Source: Lampris incognitus
Lineage: Eukaryota; Chordata; Actinopteri; Lampriformes; Lampridae
Direction of reading: 5' to 3'
Assembly: GCF_029633865.1 (NCBI RefSeq)
Contig: NC_079222.1
Coordinates: 34,079,434-34,143,433 of the forward strand
Length of the DNA stretch: 64,000 bases
Shown here: one piece after another, positions 9,515-21,303 of the stretch
Position numbering within the stretch: the stretch's first letter is position 1
Layout of the letters: every line of letters begins with the position of its first letter
The notes under the pieces: model-generated
What the model was told of the DNA's origin: nothing
Databases searched by the model: none
The model's input: the letters and a program-made list of their open reading frames with translations, nothing else
Made by a program: the position numbers and the translations under genes

Positions 9515-12450
9515 ATCAGAATCAGAATCTCCATCTGTTTATTGGTCATGTAGGTTTGCTCATACATGGAGTTTGACTCTGCTTTCGTGGCTCTCTCAGT
9601 GCACCTAACATAGAACAACAACACTACAACACAACAATCTTCAGATGTATACACAAGGGTTGACTATCGATCCATCCATCCATTTTCCAAGCCGCTTATC
9701 CTAATCAGTGTCGCGGGGTGCTGGAGCCTATCCCAGCAGTCATTGGGCAGAAGGCGGGGAGACACCCTGGACAGGCCACCAGTCCATCACAGATTGATTA
9801 AGTCCGGGCGAAATAAGAGGCGATAAAGTGCAGTGGTGCTGAGAATATAGCAGAGATGCTGAAATAGATGTTAGCAGGTTACTGACATACATGCCTGAGG
9901 TAGATGGACATGACAGAGCGTACTAGTATACGTACAGTGTACAGTACAGTATATGCAAAATGGTTGGATATATTTGACAGTGTTAAGTGTTCATTTGAAT
10001 GACAGCCCGCAGAAAGAAACTATTTATCTGATTGTTTTGGGATACAGTGCTCTGTAGCGCCTACCAGAGGAGAGGAGTTGGAACAGGTTGTGACCAGGGT
10101 GTGATGGGTCTGCAGTGATGTTGCCTGCTCATTTCCAGAGGTGTATAAGTCCTGAATGGAGGGCAGGTTGACACCAATGATTTTCTTTGCAGACTTAACT
10201 GTCCGTTGTAGCCTGTCCCTGTCCTGTTTGGTGGCCGATCCAAACATGGATGTGCAGAGGACAGACTGGATTATTGCAGTGTGGCACTGAATCAACAGTT
10301 CCTGAGGCAGGTTGGACTTCTTGAGCTGGCAGACAAAGTACATCCTCTGCTCGGCCTTTTTGATGATTGTGTCTATGTTGGATGCCCACCCTAGGTCCTG
10401 GGAGATTGTGTAACACAGAAATCTGTAGGTTTTCACCACGTACACCATGCTATTGAGTATGGTGAGGGTGTCAGTGTTGGGGGCTGCTCCTGGAGTCCAC
10501 TGTCATCGCCACTGTTTTGAGCATGTTCAGCTCCAGGTTGTTATGACCGCACCAGAGGGCCAGCTGATGAACCTCCCGTTTATATGCAGACTCGTCACCA
10601 TCCCGGATAAGGTCAATGATAGTTTTGTCATCTGCAAACTTCAGGAGTTTTAACAGACGGGTTACCTGAGGTGCAGTCATTTGTGTAGGGGGAGAAGAGT
10701 AGAGGGGAGAGCCTGGAGGGTGCCAGTGCTGATTGTCTTGGTGCTGGATGTGATTTTCTCCAGCCTCATCAGCTGCCTCATGTCTGTCAGGAAGTTTTTA
10801 ATCAACTGGCAGATGGGGGCTGGTACAGTGAGCTGAGTTTGGAGTGGAGGATATCTGGGATGATCTCGTTGAACCCTGAGCTGAAGTCCACAAACAGGAC
10901 CCTTGCGTATGTCCATTGAGAGTCGAGATGTTGGAAGATGTAGTGCAATCCCATGTTGACTGTGTCATCCACTGACCTATTTGCTCGTTAGGCAAACTGC
11001 AGAGGGCCGAGCAAGGGGCCTGTGATTTCCCTCAGGTGGGCCAACACCAGTCTCTCGAAGCATTTCATGGCCACTGACGTTAGGGCAATGGGCCTGTAGT
11101 CATTTAATCCTGTGATACGGGGTTTATTAGGGACCGGGATGATAGTGGAGCGCTTGAAGCGGGAGGGGACTTCACACAGCTCCAGTGATCTGTTGAAGAT
11201 CAGTGTGAAAATAGGGGCCAGCTGGACAGCACAGACTTTAAAGTGACACACCATCCTGGCCTGGTGCCTTCCTGGTCTTCTGTGTCTGGAAGAGGTGGTG
11301 CATGTCCTCAACACAGATCCTGAGTGCGGGTGGGGGTTCAGTGGGGAGGGGAGAGTGGCTGGCAGGGAGTGGAGTTGATTGTGTATTGTGGCCAGAGAGA
11401 GTGAGGGGTGGGAAAGTTTGCTTTTCAAACCTGCAGTAAAACCCATTTAGACAGTCAGCCAGTTGATGGTTCCCTGCAGTGTGCAGGTAAGGTGACAGTT
11501 TTAACCACAGCTTTGCAGATTTTAGTTTCTGCCTGTAGGTTGGGAGACGATGAATCAAACAGTGATCAGAGAGGCCCAGGGCTGCACGGAGGACAGAGTG
11601 ATAGGTGTCCTTTAATGTTGTGTAGCAGTGATCCAGAGTCCAGAGTGTTTTTGTCCCTGGTGGGACATTTAACATGCTGTCTGTATTTTGGCAGTTTGTG
11701 GCTGAGGTTTGCTCTGTTAAAATCCCCAAGGATAATGAGAAGGGAGTCTGGATATTTGCACTGCATGTTTGTAATTTGATCACCCATGCGTTTTAATGCA
11801 TCTTTAACAGGCCTGGGGTGGGATATAGACACCGACCAGAATAAATGATGAAAATTCCCGTGGTGAATAAAATGGTTTAAGAGTCAATGAAAAGGGTCTC
11901 TAAGTGAGGGCTGCATGATTTCTTCAACACTGTGACATCGGTACACCAACCTTGGTTTATGTAGAAGCGTATGCCGCCACTTGGAACTGCGGCAGATGAA
12001 GCGTACTGTCCGATATATGCTCGCTAAGCCACGTTTCAGTGAGACACAGGGTGGCAGAGCTGTAAAAGTCCAAGTTTTTTCCGTTTATGAGTAGGAGTTC
12101 GTCCATCTTGTTGGCTAGAGAGCGGACATTCACCAGGCGGATTGACGGGAGCGTTGTTCTAAACCCCCGCTGTCGCAGTTTAATGAGCGCGCCGGCTCGC
12201 GTACTCTTCCGGCGTCTTGGTCGTAGTCCGCACAGGGTTTTACCAGCCAAAAGCTCGGCGAGTCTTTCATTAAAACATTCAGTTAAAGTCAGTAAAAAAG
12301 TCTGTTCAGTTTGTCCAGTGGACAGTTGGAGGCTTATAAGTTCTTTCCTGCTGTATGTGATCCATGAGTGGGCGCTGAAAGCTAAACAAATAAACAAGAA
12401 CAGAAAAAGGTACAAGAGAGTGCAGAACCGAGGCTACCGTCTGCGGCGCC
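9515..12450 (-). mobile_element. Near full-length non-LTR retrotransposon (L2/CR1/Rex1-type), degraded
   Basis: On the minus strand the element starts near 12450 with a 5' leader (CAAGATGGCGCCGC). It then encodes an apurinic-type endonuclease (CLTETWLSEH near 12020; ILGDFNRANL near 11715; LSDHCLI near 11580) and a reverse transcriptase ([20 protein letters not shown] near 11080; LFVDFSSGFN near 10890; KFADDKTIID near 10630). The C-terminal domain contains QRTVKSAKKIIG. It ends near 9515 with TGATTCTGATA-type tail repeats. The middle of the endonuclease, between about 11957 and 11832, is deleted, several frameshifts are present, and a GGAT repeat is inserted at 9669-9797. It lies opposite to mob1b in its second intron. 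Confidence 0.85.
9669..9797 (-). repeat. (GGAT)n-tailed interspersed repeat inside the LINE
   Basis: Begins with ATCCATCCATCCATTTT on the + strand and carries GGAGCCTATCCCAGCAGTCA, the reverse complement of the block at 3402-3536. It interrupts the 3' part of the LINE, so it is the younger insertion. Confidence 0.7.
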
Positions 12451-13362
12451 ATCTTGATGACAATGGTTTTATGATATCAAAAAAGAAAAAAAAATCAACA
12501 GAATAATGAGAGTCAAATTGCTCTAACGCAACCAATTAATTCTTTTAGGAAGCTAACACAAAATTGGCCTCTAACAGAAAGATTTGTAATAGGAGTCAAA
12601 TGGTGTAACTGGTTACTCCATTTGACATTTAAATTTAAAATCAAATTTTACAGGCATTGTCATGGACACCTATGTAAGCACATGACCTTGGTGTGAATAT
12701 TTCAAACATAGTTTTATAATAATGATGAATGATCAATGTTTTCCTGGGGGGGTCATACAATTTTACATGTAAACCTAAGCATACCTTACTTACCATACCC
12801 TTAAAGTGTCAAATTATGTCAAGAGAGTTACAAACTGTGGCGTGCAGCAGTTAGGGTCGTCAGGAGTCCTGTGATTTCATTTCCTGTCACATGGTTTTCT
12901 TACACAACATTAACAAAATGGCTCCTTGAATAGTGTGGTTATTTGACCAAAGTGATTCCCCAAATTAATTATAATATTCAGAACAGTGACGTTCCATTAC
13001 TTTCATTTACTATTAAATAGTTCTAATGTAAGTTTATGCCAAATTGTTGATAGGGCGTTTTATTGAGAATTTCACATTTTATAAGCAAGTTTTATTATTT
13101 GGTACATACTTTTTAAGGTTATGCCACGTTGGCGTTTTTGCCATCGTCCTCCAAATATTCTCTCAAAATTGATTATAACTAGAAATTTTAGACTAGGTCC
13201 TCAAAAAATGTATGTATGCAATTATTGTGTAAGTTTATTTTCAAATGTTAAACCTTTTAAATTTAACCAAACCATATGGACACAAAAAAAAAAAATTAGC
13301 GTAAACGTCATTGACCCAGTAGCTAACCACTGAGTGTGTCTTCATTCTGCTAAATGAAAGGA
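12451..13362. other. Intron 2 of mob1b, AT-rich, nothing recognised
   Basis: AT-rich sequence without recognisable repeat, coding or RNA features. Open frame 13121-13333 is low-complexity and unsupported. Confidence 0.5.
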
Positions 13363-13735
13363 GGGGTGTCTGGGTGGTGTGGCGGTCTATTCCATTGCCT
13401 ACCAACAGGGAACGCTGGATCGAATCCCTGTGTTACCTCCAGCTTGGTCGGGTTTCCCTACAGACACAATTGGCCATGTCTGCGGGTCGGTCGGGGCGCC
13501 AGTTCAGCGGAGAGGGGGAACTTGGGGGAATAGTGTGACCCTCCCACACGCTACATCCCCCTGGTGAAACTCCTCACTGTCAGGTGAAAAGAAGCATCTG
13601 GTGACTCCACATGTATTGGAGGAGGCATGTGGTAGTCTGCAGCCCTCCCCGGATCGGCAGAGGGGGTGGAGCAGCGACTGGAACAGCTCGGGGAAATGGG
13701 ATAATTGGCCAAGTACAATTGGGGAGAAAAATGTG
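13363..13735 (+). mobile_element. tRNA-derived SINE (family A), internally deleted
   Basis: The head, body and ACAATTGGGGAGAAAA end match the 6792-7230 copy. Part of the middle (the stretch with CGCTGCACTAGCGCCTCC in other copies) is missing. A TG microsatellite follows. Confidence 0.85.
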
Positions 13736-14320
13736 TGTGTGTCGGGGGGTGGGGGCGACTGTAGGGAGAAATAAATAAATAAATAAAAAAGAAGAGGAAC
13801 GCTGCAGGAGCCAATCCCGAAAATAACCGACCTGTGTTCGTTTCAAAGTGTGGGAAAGTTTCTTAGATATTTACCATTTTATTGTACAGCACTGCTATAT
13901 CATCAGTAGCTTTAACTCATGTTCAGCCATATTGTTTGTTTGACATTGGGGAAGGTGTTGATACGATATTACAGGTGACTTTCATTTAGAATGGAGCAAA
14001 TAGTGATTCTTTTTACTAGGCTCCATGCGTAAAACCCCGGCAAAACCAGTATGTTGGCATGGTTACGCATGCGTGTCATTTGTGTTCATAATGTTAAGCT
14101 CCGGTTGCTATTTCTTCAGAAAAATTTGCGAATATTCAACCCTGATAAGTAGTTGAAAACATTTGACACAAACCCACCCGGAATAGACACCGGGTCCATA
14201 TGGGAAAGTTACCCCGACAGCTCGGAAATGTTCACTTGATGTGTTTGGGCTCCTGAAAAATATTCTTGAATTTGATATGACCCTGCTTGACTAAAATATT
14301 TATTTTACATAGACAGCACG
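13736..14320. other. Intron 2 of mob1b, nothing recognised
   Basis: A short (AAAT)n run at about 13770-13790, then unique-looking intronic sequence. No supported feature. Confidence 0.4.
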
Positions 14321-14724
14321 CCTTCTTCCCCCCAATTACCCCACTCTTCCGAGCCGTCCCAGTTGCTGCTCCACCCCCTCTGCCGATCGGGAGAGGGCTG
14401 CAGACTACCACAGGCCTCCTCCAATACATGTGGAGTTGCCAGCCGCTTCTTTTCACCTGACAGTGAGGAGTTTCACCAGGGGGATGTAGCACGTGGGAGG
14501 AGCACGCTATTCCGCCCAGTTCTGCCTCCCCCCGAACAGGCGCCCCGATCGACCAAAGGAGGCGCTAGTGCAGCGACCAGGACAAATACCCACATCCGGC
14601 TTCCCACCTGCAGCCATGGCCAATTGTGTCTGTGGCCGGAGCCCGGAGGTAACATGGGGATTCGAACCGGAGATCTCCGTGTTGGTAGGAAATGGAATAG
14701 ACCGCCATGCCACCTGGACGCCCT
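14321..14724 (-). mobile_element. tRNA-derived SINE (family A), minus orientation
   Basis: Reverse complement of the family A body and head. It runs from CCCCAATTACCCCACTCTTC to GACCGCCATGCCACCTGGAC, with the B box as GGATTCGAACC on the + strand. Confidence 0.85.
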
Positions 14725-15215
14725 TTGCCCCCACTTGTAAAACCCTGGCAAAACCAGCCGTTGCTACGCATCAGTGTCGACTTAAAACGGTGTTACATTC
14801 AGGCGGATACCTAGGTCTCTCGTGATTGGTTAGGGAAAATCGAGTCCCCCTCCACCATGGAAATCAGTTAAAGTGGAAGCAATCTCACTCAGACTGAAGA
14901 TGGAAATGCAGTGTAACGACTTGACGAGTCTATCTGATATCAGGCAAGGTATCCAGAGTCCCAACCTCTGAAATTAAACAATTTTTTTTAATTGCATCTT
15001 TTAACTGTCTGTTTCCTTGTCAAACTTGACCTGTGCCTCCCAGGAGGCATAATCTGATATAGACACAAAAATTGGTGCAGGTATTTGTATGCTGTTTGGA
15101 TTGCACAGTGAAAGGGGAACATGAAAATCAAGATGAATGTCAAGAGAACGCTAATGCTGCTATTCATGCTGTCATAAATATTGTTTTACTCATTAGATTC
15201 TTTTTTGTCTTCCAG

Positions 15216-15309
15216 CGGTGGACTTTTTCAATCAGATCAATATGCTGTATGGCACCATCACAGACTTCTGCACTGAGGAAAGCTGTCCGGTTATGTCTGC
15301 CGGCCCCAA
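15216..15309 (+). CDS. mob1b: MOB1B, coding exon 3
   Basis: Encodes [18 protein letters not shown] and [11 protein letters not shown]. It contains the first two zinc-coordinating residues of the MOB fold (the Cys pair in DFCTEESC). The acceptor is TCTTCCAG and the donor GTAAGT. The Thr codon is split with exon 2 and the Lys codon with exon 4, and both joins are in frame. The preceding intron is 9.0 kb and holds the LINE and several SINEs. Confidence 0.95.
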
Positions 15310-15457
15310 GTAAGTGTATGGATGGAGATTTGCAGATATATGTGTATGAGAATGTACACATTTACTGGCATTTTAGATAAAATCAAACAAATGAATCATT
15401 AACTCGTCTACAAAAAAAAAAGTGAAGTGTAATGCTGATCATCTTATTTTTGTGTAG

Positions 15458-15591
15458 GTATGAATATCATTGGGCGGATGGAACTAACATTAAGAAGCCA
15501 ATCAAATGTTCTGCTCCCAAATATATTGATTACCTTATGACCTGGGTGCAAGATCAGCTTGACGACGAGACACTATTCCCGTCAAAGATCG
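15458..15591 (+). CDS. mob1b: MOB1B, coding exon 4
   Basis: Encodes YEYHWADGTNIKKPIKCSAP, then KYIDYLMTWVQDQLDDETLF, ending in SKI plus one base of the next Gly codon. The sequence is essentially identical to vertebrate MOB1. The acceptor is TTGTGTAG and the donor GTACGA, a weaker but valid donor. Confidence 0.95.
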
Positions 15592-16476
15592 GTACGAAGA
15601 ATACCTTGCTCTTCTATTCTGTCACAGCCTTATTCCAAATGTGTCTTGTTCTGGTTATACACATCTTTGTTCCTGTCTGTGTTCTATGCTGAATCCCCTC
15701 GACTCTGACGTGGGCGAACCCCACTAAATATTCAATGACATCAGTTTTGGCATTCCCGAAGAAGTAAGCAAAAAAGTCCTCAAGTCTTAGGTCTTAAAAT
15801 CTAATGATTCAAGGGTTACGTAATATTCCACCATTGCATGGGCCGACTGCTAAATTCCCATCTGGTAAAACATGGAGCACACTTCTCTAGCCAGTCCAGT
15901 CAGTCAGTCCAATCAGCCAGTCCAGTCAGTCAGTCCAGTCAGTCGCTGAGTTTAGTATTGGTTTTAATTAAAGCTCAACTCATTTAGGCTAGTGGCGGTG
16001 TAAGAGCCAGTACTAATAGTTTATTTCTACAAATTTTTTTCCCTTGGGGAAAAAAAAAATCTCATATCATAGTCTATTTAGATGAGCAAATGGAAGATGC
16101 ATAATGTTTGTTCTGTGTTTGAGTATGTGAGATTGGAAGAGAAAAGTAAAATGTTTAAGGGGAGAGCGACCGCTCGACAAGATGACAAAGTAATAAAGAC
16201 ATAAAAACGAAAACTTAATTTGTGGATACAAATCTATACTAAAAACAGCCGAGATAAGACAATAGGTAATAGATACATAGATATGGAAAATTAAGTAAAT
16301 AAGTAATACCTCGAAAGCAATGTGAAACATATCTACTGCTTGTAATTGGAGCAATTCATGTTGGCATTTCAGACTGAAATCTTTAGATTTCCTTATTCAG
16401 ATAGCACTTAATAACTTAACTTAAGCTTAACTTAGCGTAACTGAACTTAACATAACTTAAGCTTAACTTAACTTAG
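15592..16476. other. Intron 4 of mob1b, small tandem repeats
   Basis: Contains AGTCAGTCCAGTC tandem words at about 15888-15950 and CTTAACTTAAG words at about 16410-16475. No coding signal. Confidence 0.5.
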
Positions 16477-16585
16477 CTTGTCTCTATGGGGGCGCCCGAC
16501 CAAGCTGGAGGTAACACGGGGATTCGAACCAGCGATCCCCGTGTTGGTAGGCAACGTAATAGACCGCCACACCACCCGGATGCCC
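16477..16585 (-). mobile_element. SINE family A, head-only copy
   Basis: A 107-bp tRNA-like head with intact B box. It ends at the same internal position as the head-only copy at 7688-7796. It inserted next to the CTTAACTTA repeats of intron 4. Confidence 0.8.
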
Positions 16586-16879
16586 TCTAACTGTACTTCT
16601 AACATGAATTGGACAGTTCAGGGACATCAGGTCAAATCCTGATCTTATTATTATTATATACAAGATATTTCTTGTAGAAATCAGGAGAGCTGTGGTACGA
16701 CAGTCCTTGATTTACTGTACTTTTAAGAAGCGAGGTGTCTGTAACACATCATTGTTTCCATGTGTGGTACATTACTACAAGTCACTATGTCAAACATATT
16801 CTGTTTTATTCTACCTGAATCTAAATAACTACATCTCTAATTGTTTTTTTTTTCTTTTTCATCTGATTTTGTATTTCAG

Positions 16880-17043
16880 GTGTGCCCTTCAAGCGAAACT
16901 TTATGTCTGTGGCAAAAACCATTCTGAAGCGCCTGTTTCGGGTCTACGCCCACATCTACCATCAGCACTTTGACTCAGTCATGCAGCTGCAGGAGGAGGC
17001 CCACCTCAACACTTCTTTCAAACACTTCATCTTCTTTGTTCAA
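16880..17043 (+). CDS. mob1b: MOB1B, coding exon 5
   Basis: Encodes VPFKRNFMSVAKTILKRLFR, then YAHIYHQHFDSV and FKHFIFFVQ. The HIYHQH stretch holds the two zinc-binding His residues that pair with the Cys residues of exon 3. The residues KRNF replace the PKNF of human MOB1B, a small change. The acceptor is TATTTCAG and the donor GTAAAG. Confidence 0.95.
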
Positions 17044-17152
17044 GTAAAGCATCTCTGACAAATGTCTCGCTGATTACTTCCTGTATGCGGGAGATGGGGA
17101 TTCATATAATAATGTGTGTCCCCTGTCACTTTTTGTTCTTTTTTTTTTTCAG

Positions 17153-17230
17153 GAGTTCAACCTGATCGACAGGAAGGAGCTGGTCCCACTGCAGGAGCTG
17201 ATTGAAAAACTGACGACCAAGGATAGATAA
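17153..17230 (+). CDS. mob1b: MOB1B, last coding exon
   Basis: Encodes EFNLIDRKELVPLQELIEKL and TTKDR, then TAA at 17228-17230, the normal C terminus of MOB1. The acceptor follows a strong T-run. Confidence 0.95.
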   Translation, partial: EFNLIDRKELVPLQELIEKLTTKDR

Positions 17231-19311
17231 ACAGCAATATAACCGTTTCTTTCTATTCGTTTTGCACAGATACCCACCCCACCCTGGCTGTATGTATGCA
17301 GTATGTACTATATATTTCTCTTTAGGGAAATAGTTTCAGTAAGGCCAGGAACAAGGAAGGGTTTTGATAGGTTAAGGCACCAGGACTAAGGCTATCAGGG
17401 ATTACACACTAAATTGAATAAGCCACAGTTGAATATATTGGACAAAAATATTTTTAGCTCATTGGACGGGTCCTCAGAAGTCATGTCAGTATTTATTAGG
17501 GTTTTTTCCTCACGTTTAGAGTGATAAAGTCATGTTTAAGTTAGGATTGTGTTACACTGCAAAACTTTATTTTCCCTTTATTTGGAATTGCGGCAACACT
17601 AAAGCATGTCCACGTCTAAGACGACCACAGATTTGTTGGGTATTAACAAAGTTGCTGTCTGTTTGTATTAAAAAAAAAAAAGAAAAAGAATAGGCCAATT
17701 TTCAAGTCAGTTTGATAAGCACTAGTTGATTTTAAATTGTCCGGCTTTGCACAGGAAGCTAGGTTTATTAGCGTTCACATCGGTAGGGTAATTGCTCAAG
17801 TCTGTCAATACGTCAGAAATATTCCCAAGTGCCTGACATGGCTCGTGGTCGTCATATGCACAGTGAAGAGTGTATGAAAGATAAAGTCCACGGTTTTTCC
17901 TTGCCTGACATCCAATAAGAGATCGAAGGTCATTTACTTAGCCCTAAATGCATGTGTTGGATCTAAGTCCGACTGATTTGAAGAACATTTTTGTCTCTCG
18001 AAAACGTACAGCCTGACGACCCCGGCTCCTTTTTGATCCTAAATCTCTTGCGTCTTGAGTTAATGAGTGTTCCGTTATGGTTTTTCATAAGTGAATGTGT
18101 CTGAAGACAGAGCTGAGGCATGAGGTATATCATAGTGTTGCAGGGACTAAAAATTAACTCTCTATCCTTGCAGTGTATACTTGTGATATTTTTCTCTAAA
18201 TCAATTTAGTTGATTTTTCAAAATGGGACTTGAGATTTGGGGCCATGCCAATGTTTTTTTTTTTTTTTTTTACGTTTTGACTTAATTTTGAAACAGGAGC
18301 ACATTTTCACTCTTGTCAAGGCAAATTTTCAAAAGATTTGAAACTTTAAACTTTTATCTCGTGGTCCATATAAAGAGATAGAGGACTGTGTTGAAGCTCA
18401 CACTACACTGTTTATACAAATGTAATTAATTGGATCCTGCTGCATCCCTCATCTTACTAGCCATGAAGCACTTTGAACAATTTTCCTGACCTCTCTTTTG
18501 CCTGAATGTTAAGTCTACATAGAGTGCGCTTTGTGAAAAGCTTTATTATGTGACTGATAATAGTTTTTACCTTAATATTTCCCTAAATGAATGTTGTTTA
18601 AATTGCTTAACCACCACTAAAATAGGCTATACGGCATATCGGCATATTCCAAGTGAGATTTTTTTGTATGCTTTAATATAGTCTGAGTTGTGTGTTCAGC
18701 AGATGCATGAATTTTTTTCCAATTTAAAAGTGTAGTTTCCTATGCAATAATTGTTAAGAAGCTCAGAGGGTTATCAGTCTTATCATTCAAAGTTCATCAC
18801 TTTTTGCGTTATAGTGCTTACATTTTGCTGTGTATAATAGGAAAACATTGGATTTTCTTAAGGTTTTTCACCTTGCCCAATACGGTTTAAGAAAATGGGT
18901 GTTTTACATATATTTCAATTCGATATATCGAGAAAGGTGTTACACAGACGTGCAGACATGTAAATACAAAGCGCTAGAGCTCTTCGAATAATTGACACCA
19001 CGCGCGGTGTGTTAACATTTTCTGAATTCATCATTGATTCTTTTCAGAGGTTAGCTTTTCCTATTTTCCAGGAGAAACAATCCGGTACCCCTTTCTCACT
19101 TCCCTCAATCAGGCTACTATGAATGTTACTGCTCCACAAATCTGAAAATGTAAGAAATCAGAAATCATTGTTATGAAATAGCCTAATCAAAGCCCCGCCT
19201 GTTACCGACATTCTTCCAGATTAACAGCTGATGAAATGTTTGTAAATATTGACATGATTTAGGGTTTGAATGCTACTGAATTGAATTATACTGTTTACGA
19301 AGGCAAATAAA
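17231..19311 (+). other. mob1b: mob1b 3' untranslated region (inferred)
   Basis: About 2.1 kb of AT-rich sequence without repeats of the classes seen elsewhere in the window, ending at a canonical AATAAA. The absence of transposons here, against their high density in the introns, supports a transcribed, constrained 3'UTR. No open frame is supported. Confidence 0.6.
19306..19311 (+). terminator. mob1b: Poly(A) signal of mob1b (probable)
   Basis: AATAAA followed by a GT/T-rich stretch (GGTGGTTTTTG), the usual downstream element. It is the first such clear pair after the stop codon. Confidence 0.6.
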
Positions 19312-19439
19312 AGGTGGTTTTTGACTCTTCGGAAGTTTCCTTTTTTAAAAATGTATATTTAATATTTTTTTTGTAATAACAAAAAAAAAACAAAAAAACA
19401 AACAAGAACACATTTACAAAGGAGGCAAATCAATTATTA

Positions 19440-20940
19440 AATCAACCCAACCATATTAAGAAAAAGAAGAGAAGAAGAAGGGGGGAGGGGGCCATTAATC
19501 AGGAGGCAGAGATTGAAGAGAGTTAAAAAACATCAGAAAGGGTTTCCATCTGCCGTAGAAGTTATCAGAGTGACCTCTCACAGAGGATTTGAGCTTCTCT
19601 AGTTAAGAAAGGACATGGTGTCCCTGAGCCACCGAGTGCTGGAGGGAGCTCTGGTGGACTTGCAGCGGAGAACAAGGTGGCGTCTCGCCAGTAAGGAAGT
19701 GAAAGCTAGAACATCTACTGGTAGTAGCCTTCTGAGAGACCAAATATGGCAATGTGGGGAGAGACTTTTCTAGTTTCTGCAAGTATTTTTGACATCACAA
19801 TAGTGATGCCAAAAAACAAGATAATAAAGGACAGGAGTAGGACATGTGGGTGAGATTGCAGGATGCAGCATGTCATTTATCGCAACTTTCAGTGATATTG
19901 GGATGAATTTGTGACAATCGTGCTCTGGAAAAATGAACACTGAATAAATAGTGCCTTGGAACTGTGTGAGTGAGTCGAGCGCAAGTTGAGCTTGTGTGAA
20001 TTTTGTTAAGAGCAACGTCCCACCAGTCATCATCCAGGCTCAAGCCCAGGTCGAGCTCCCAGGCAGCCTCAACTTAAGTGGCCGGTGAGCTGTCACGTGA
20101 CAGAAGTGTGTTATAACTACTGAGTGACATTTGATGGGGATCGGCGCTGAGAAACTCATCCCAGGGGTGACTCGGAGGAAAGGAGGGGGGGGGAGTGGAA
20201 ACAAAGATTTAACGCAGTGCCTAATTTGAAAATATCGAAAGAGATGAGAAGGAGGGGGATGAAATTCACATGACAGATCTGCAAAACTACTGTAAACTAC
20301 TAATAAGACACGTTAGCCCCCTAGCTAACGGGTCTGACCCTTTAGCCGAGCGGTTAGTGATGTCGCCTTGTGGTGCGGTTATACCCCGTATCGAATCCCG
20401 CACCGGGCAAGAAAATAACCGGTTACACTATGAAAGATACCGTCCTTATCCAGATCTTAAAAAAAAAAAATTCAGGCCTTTGTGCCATACAGAAAAGTTG
20501 GGAGTCTAGACGAGGGTCGAAATAAATGAGCTGAAGTGGATGCTGCAATAAATTTAAAATGCCTTCTGAACTGATACCAAAGTTTGAGGGCGGAACGTAC
20601 CACTTGGGTTATTTGTAAAGCCAGAGGGGTGGGCTGGGATAGGGGAGGTAAGCAGGGCCATGGGGGAAGATGAAACACAGGACCGTGCCTCTGACTTACA
20701 CCACGGCAGACTCGTTGAATGAAGCCAAAGTGGGATTTTTTTTTGAGTGATGTGTCGCCCAATAATACATCTGGAAATTTGGCAGAGGAAGTCCACCATT
20801 GAATTCGCGTCTCTGGCGACGGGTGCCTTTCCACACCATAAAAAGCCAGAAATGGCTTGGTCAAATTGTTTAAAAAAAAAAAAAAAAATTTTCGGCAGAA
20901 ATAGTTGGAGACCTTGGAACAGAAATAAAAAATTTGGGCA
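19440..20940 (-). mobile_element. L1-like LINE 3' part, degraded and interrupted
   Basis: On the minus strand, 20815-20745 reads FNGGLPLPNFQMYYWATH, the classic L1 thumb/C-terminal motif (GGL.LPNF..YYWA), in a frame that shifts repeatedly. Further on, 20033-19770 and beyond carry C-terminal L1-like sequence (LTKFTQAQLALDSL), with a His/Cys-like patch (FWHHY) and an end near 19500. A tRNA-like SINE at 20318-20425 interrupts it. It fills most of the mob1b-dck intergenic space. Confidence 0.65.
20318..20425 (+). mobile_element. tRNA-like SINE (family C)
   Basis: The tRNA-like head contains TTTAGCCGAGCGGTTAGTGA (A-box region) and a B-box-like TATCGAATCCCGC. A related copy is at 63060-63175. A head like this could fold as a Leu/Ser-like tRNA, but the anticodon arm is not convincing, so it is called a SINE rather than a tRNA gene. 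Confidence 0.6.
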
Positions 20941-20997
20941 AAATTAATTTTACACACATATATATATATATATATATATTACTTAATTGAGCGTCAA

Positions 20998-21212
20998 ATC
21001 GGCCTGGCGATGTAGCGGTAACACCACTCCCTTTAGGACCGGCGCGTCTTTACTTCCGGGGCGGAGCTTCCGCTGCAGTTGGACTTCATGACAGCTGTTG
21101 CCGCCAAAGTCTGAAAGACAAGCTTGCGTTGAGCTGATCGTGACGGTCGTAGGCACAGTGACGAAGACGATATTTAGAAGAAAAAAAAAAAGGGGGGACC
21201 TATTTGAAAACT
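20998..21212 (+). promoter_or_regulatory. dck: dck promoter and 5' leader
   Basis: GC-richer than its surroundings. It has an ETS-type site ACTTCCGG (21052-21059) overlapping a GC box GGGGCGGAG (21058-21066), the usual combination in TATA-less housekeeping promoters. No TATA box was seen. The transcription start is probably between 21060 and 21090 (inference). Confidence 0.55.
21088..21114 (+). other. Upstream ORF in the dck leader (8 residues)
   Basis: ATG at 21088 opens a frame coding MTAVAAKV and closes at TGA 21112-21114, about 100 bases before the dck start. If the transcription start lies upstream of 21088, it could lower dck translation. Confidence 0.35.
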
Positions 21213-21303
21213 ATGGCTCCGATATCCAAGAGATCATGCCCTAGTTCGCCGAACGACTCGATGGAGAAACGGATAAAGCGAGTTTCCGTCGAGGGGAATA
21301 TTG
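21213..21303 (+). CDS. dck: Deoxycytidine kinase, coding exon 1
   Basis: dCK phosphorylates deoxycytidine, and also deoxyadenosine and deoxyguanosine, in the first and rate-limiting step of nucleoside salvage. This exon encodes MAPISKRSCPSSPNDSMEKR and IKRVSVEGNI, which matches the N terminus of vertebrate dCK, including the KRSCPS and KR.S.EGNI landmarks. The P-loop GNIAAGKST is split between this exon and the next (Ala codon G/CA). The seven exons give a protein of about 260 residues, the normal family length. The donor is GTAAGT. The ATG at 21213 is the only in-frame start that gives the family N terminus. Confidence 0.95.

Noticed and set aside
10487-12506. Plus-strand open frames across the LINE
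   Set aside because: Shadow frames of the minus-strand retrotransposon coding sequence.
13551-13846. Protein-coding gene on the minus strand
   Set aside because: These frames fall on the SINE family A body, and the same frames recur at every copy of the SINE.
15900-15950. CRISPR-like array of AGTCAGTCCAGTC words
   Set aside because: The units are directly adjacent with no unique spacers; it is a short tandem repeat in a vertebrate intron.
20335-20410. Possible tRNA gene
   Set aside because: It has A- and B-box-like parts, but no convincing anticodon arm or paired acceptor stem, and a second diverged copy with the same flanks exists at 63060, so it is a SINE head.
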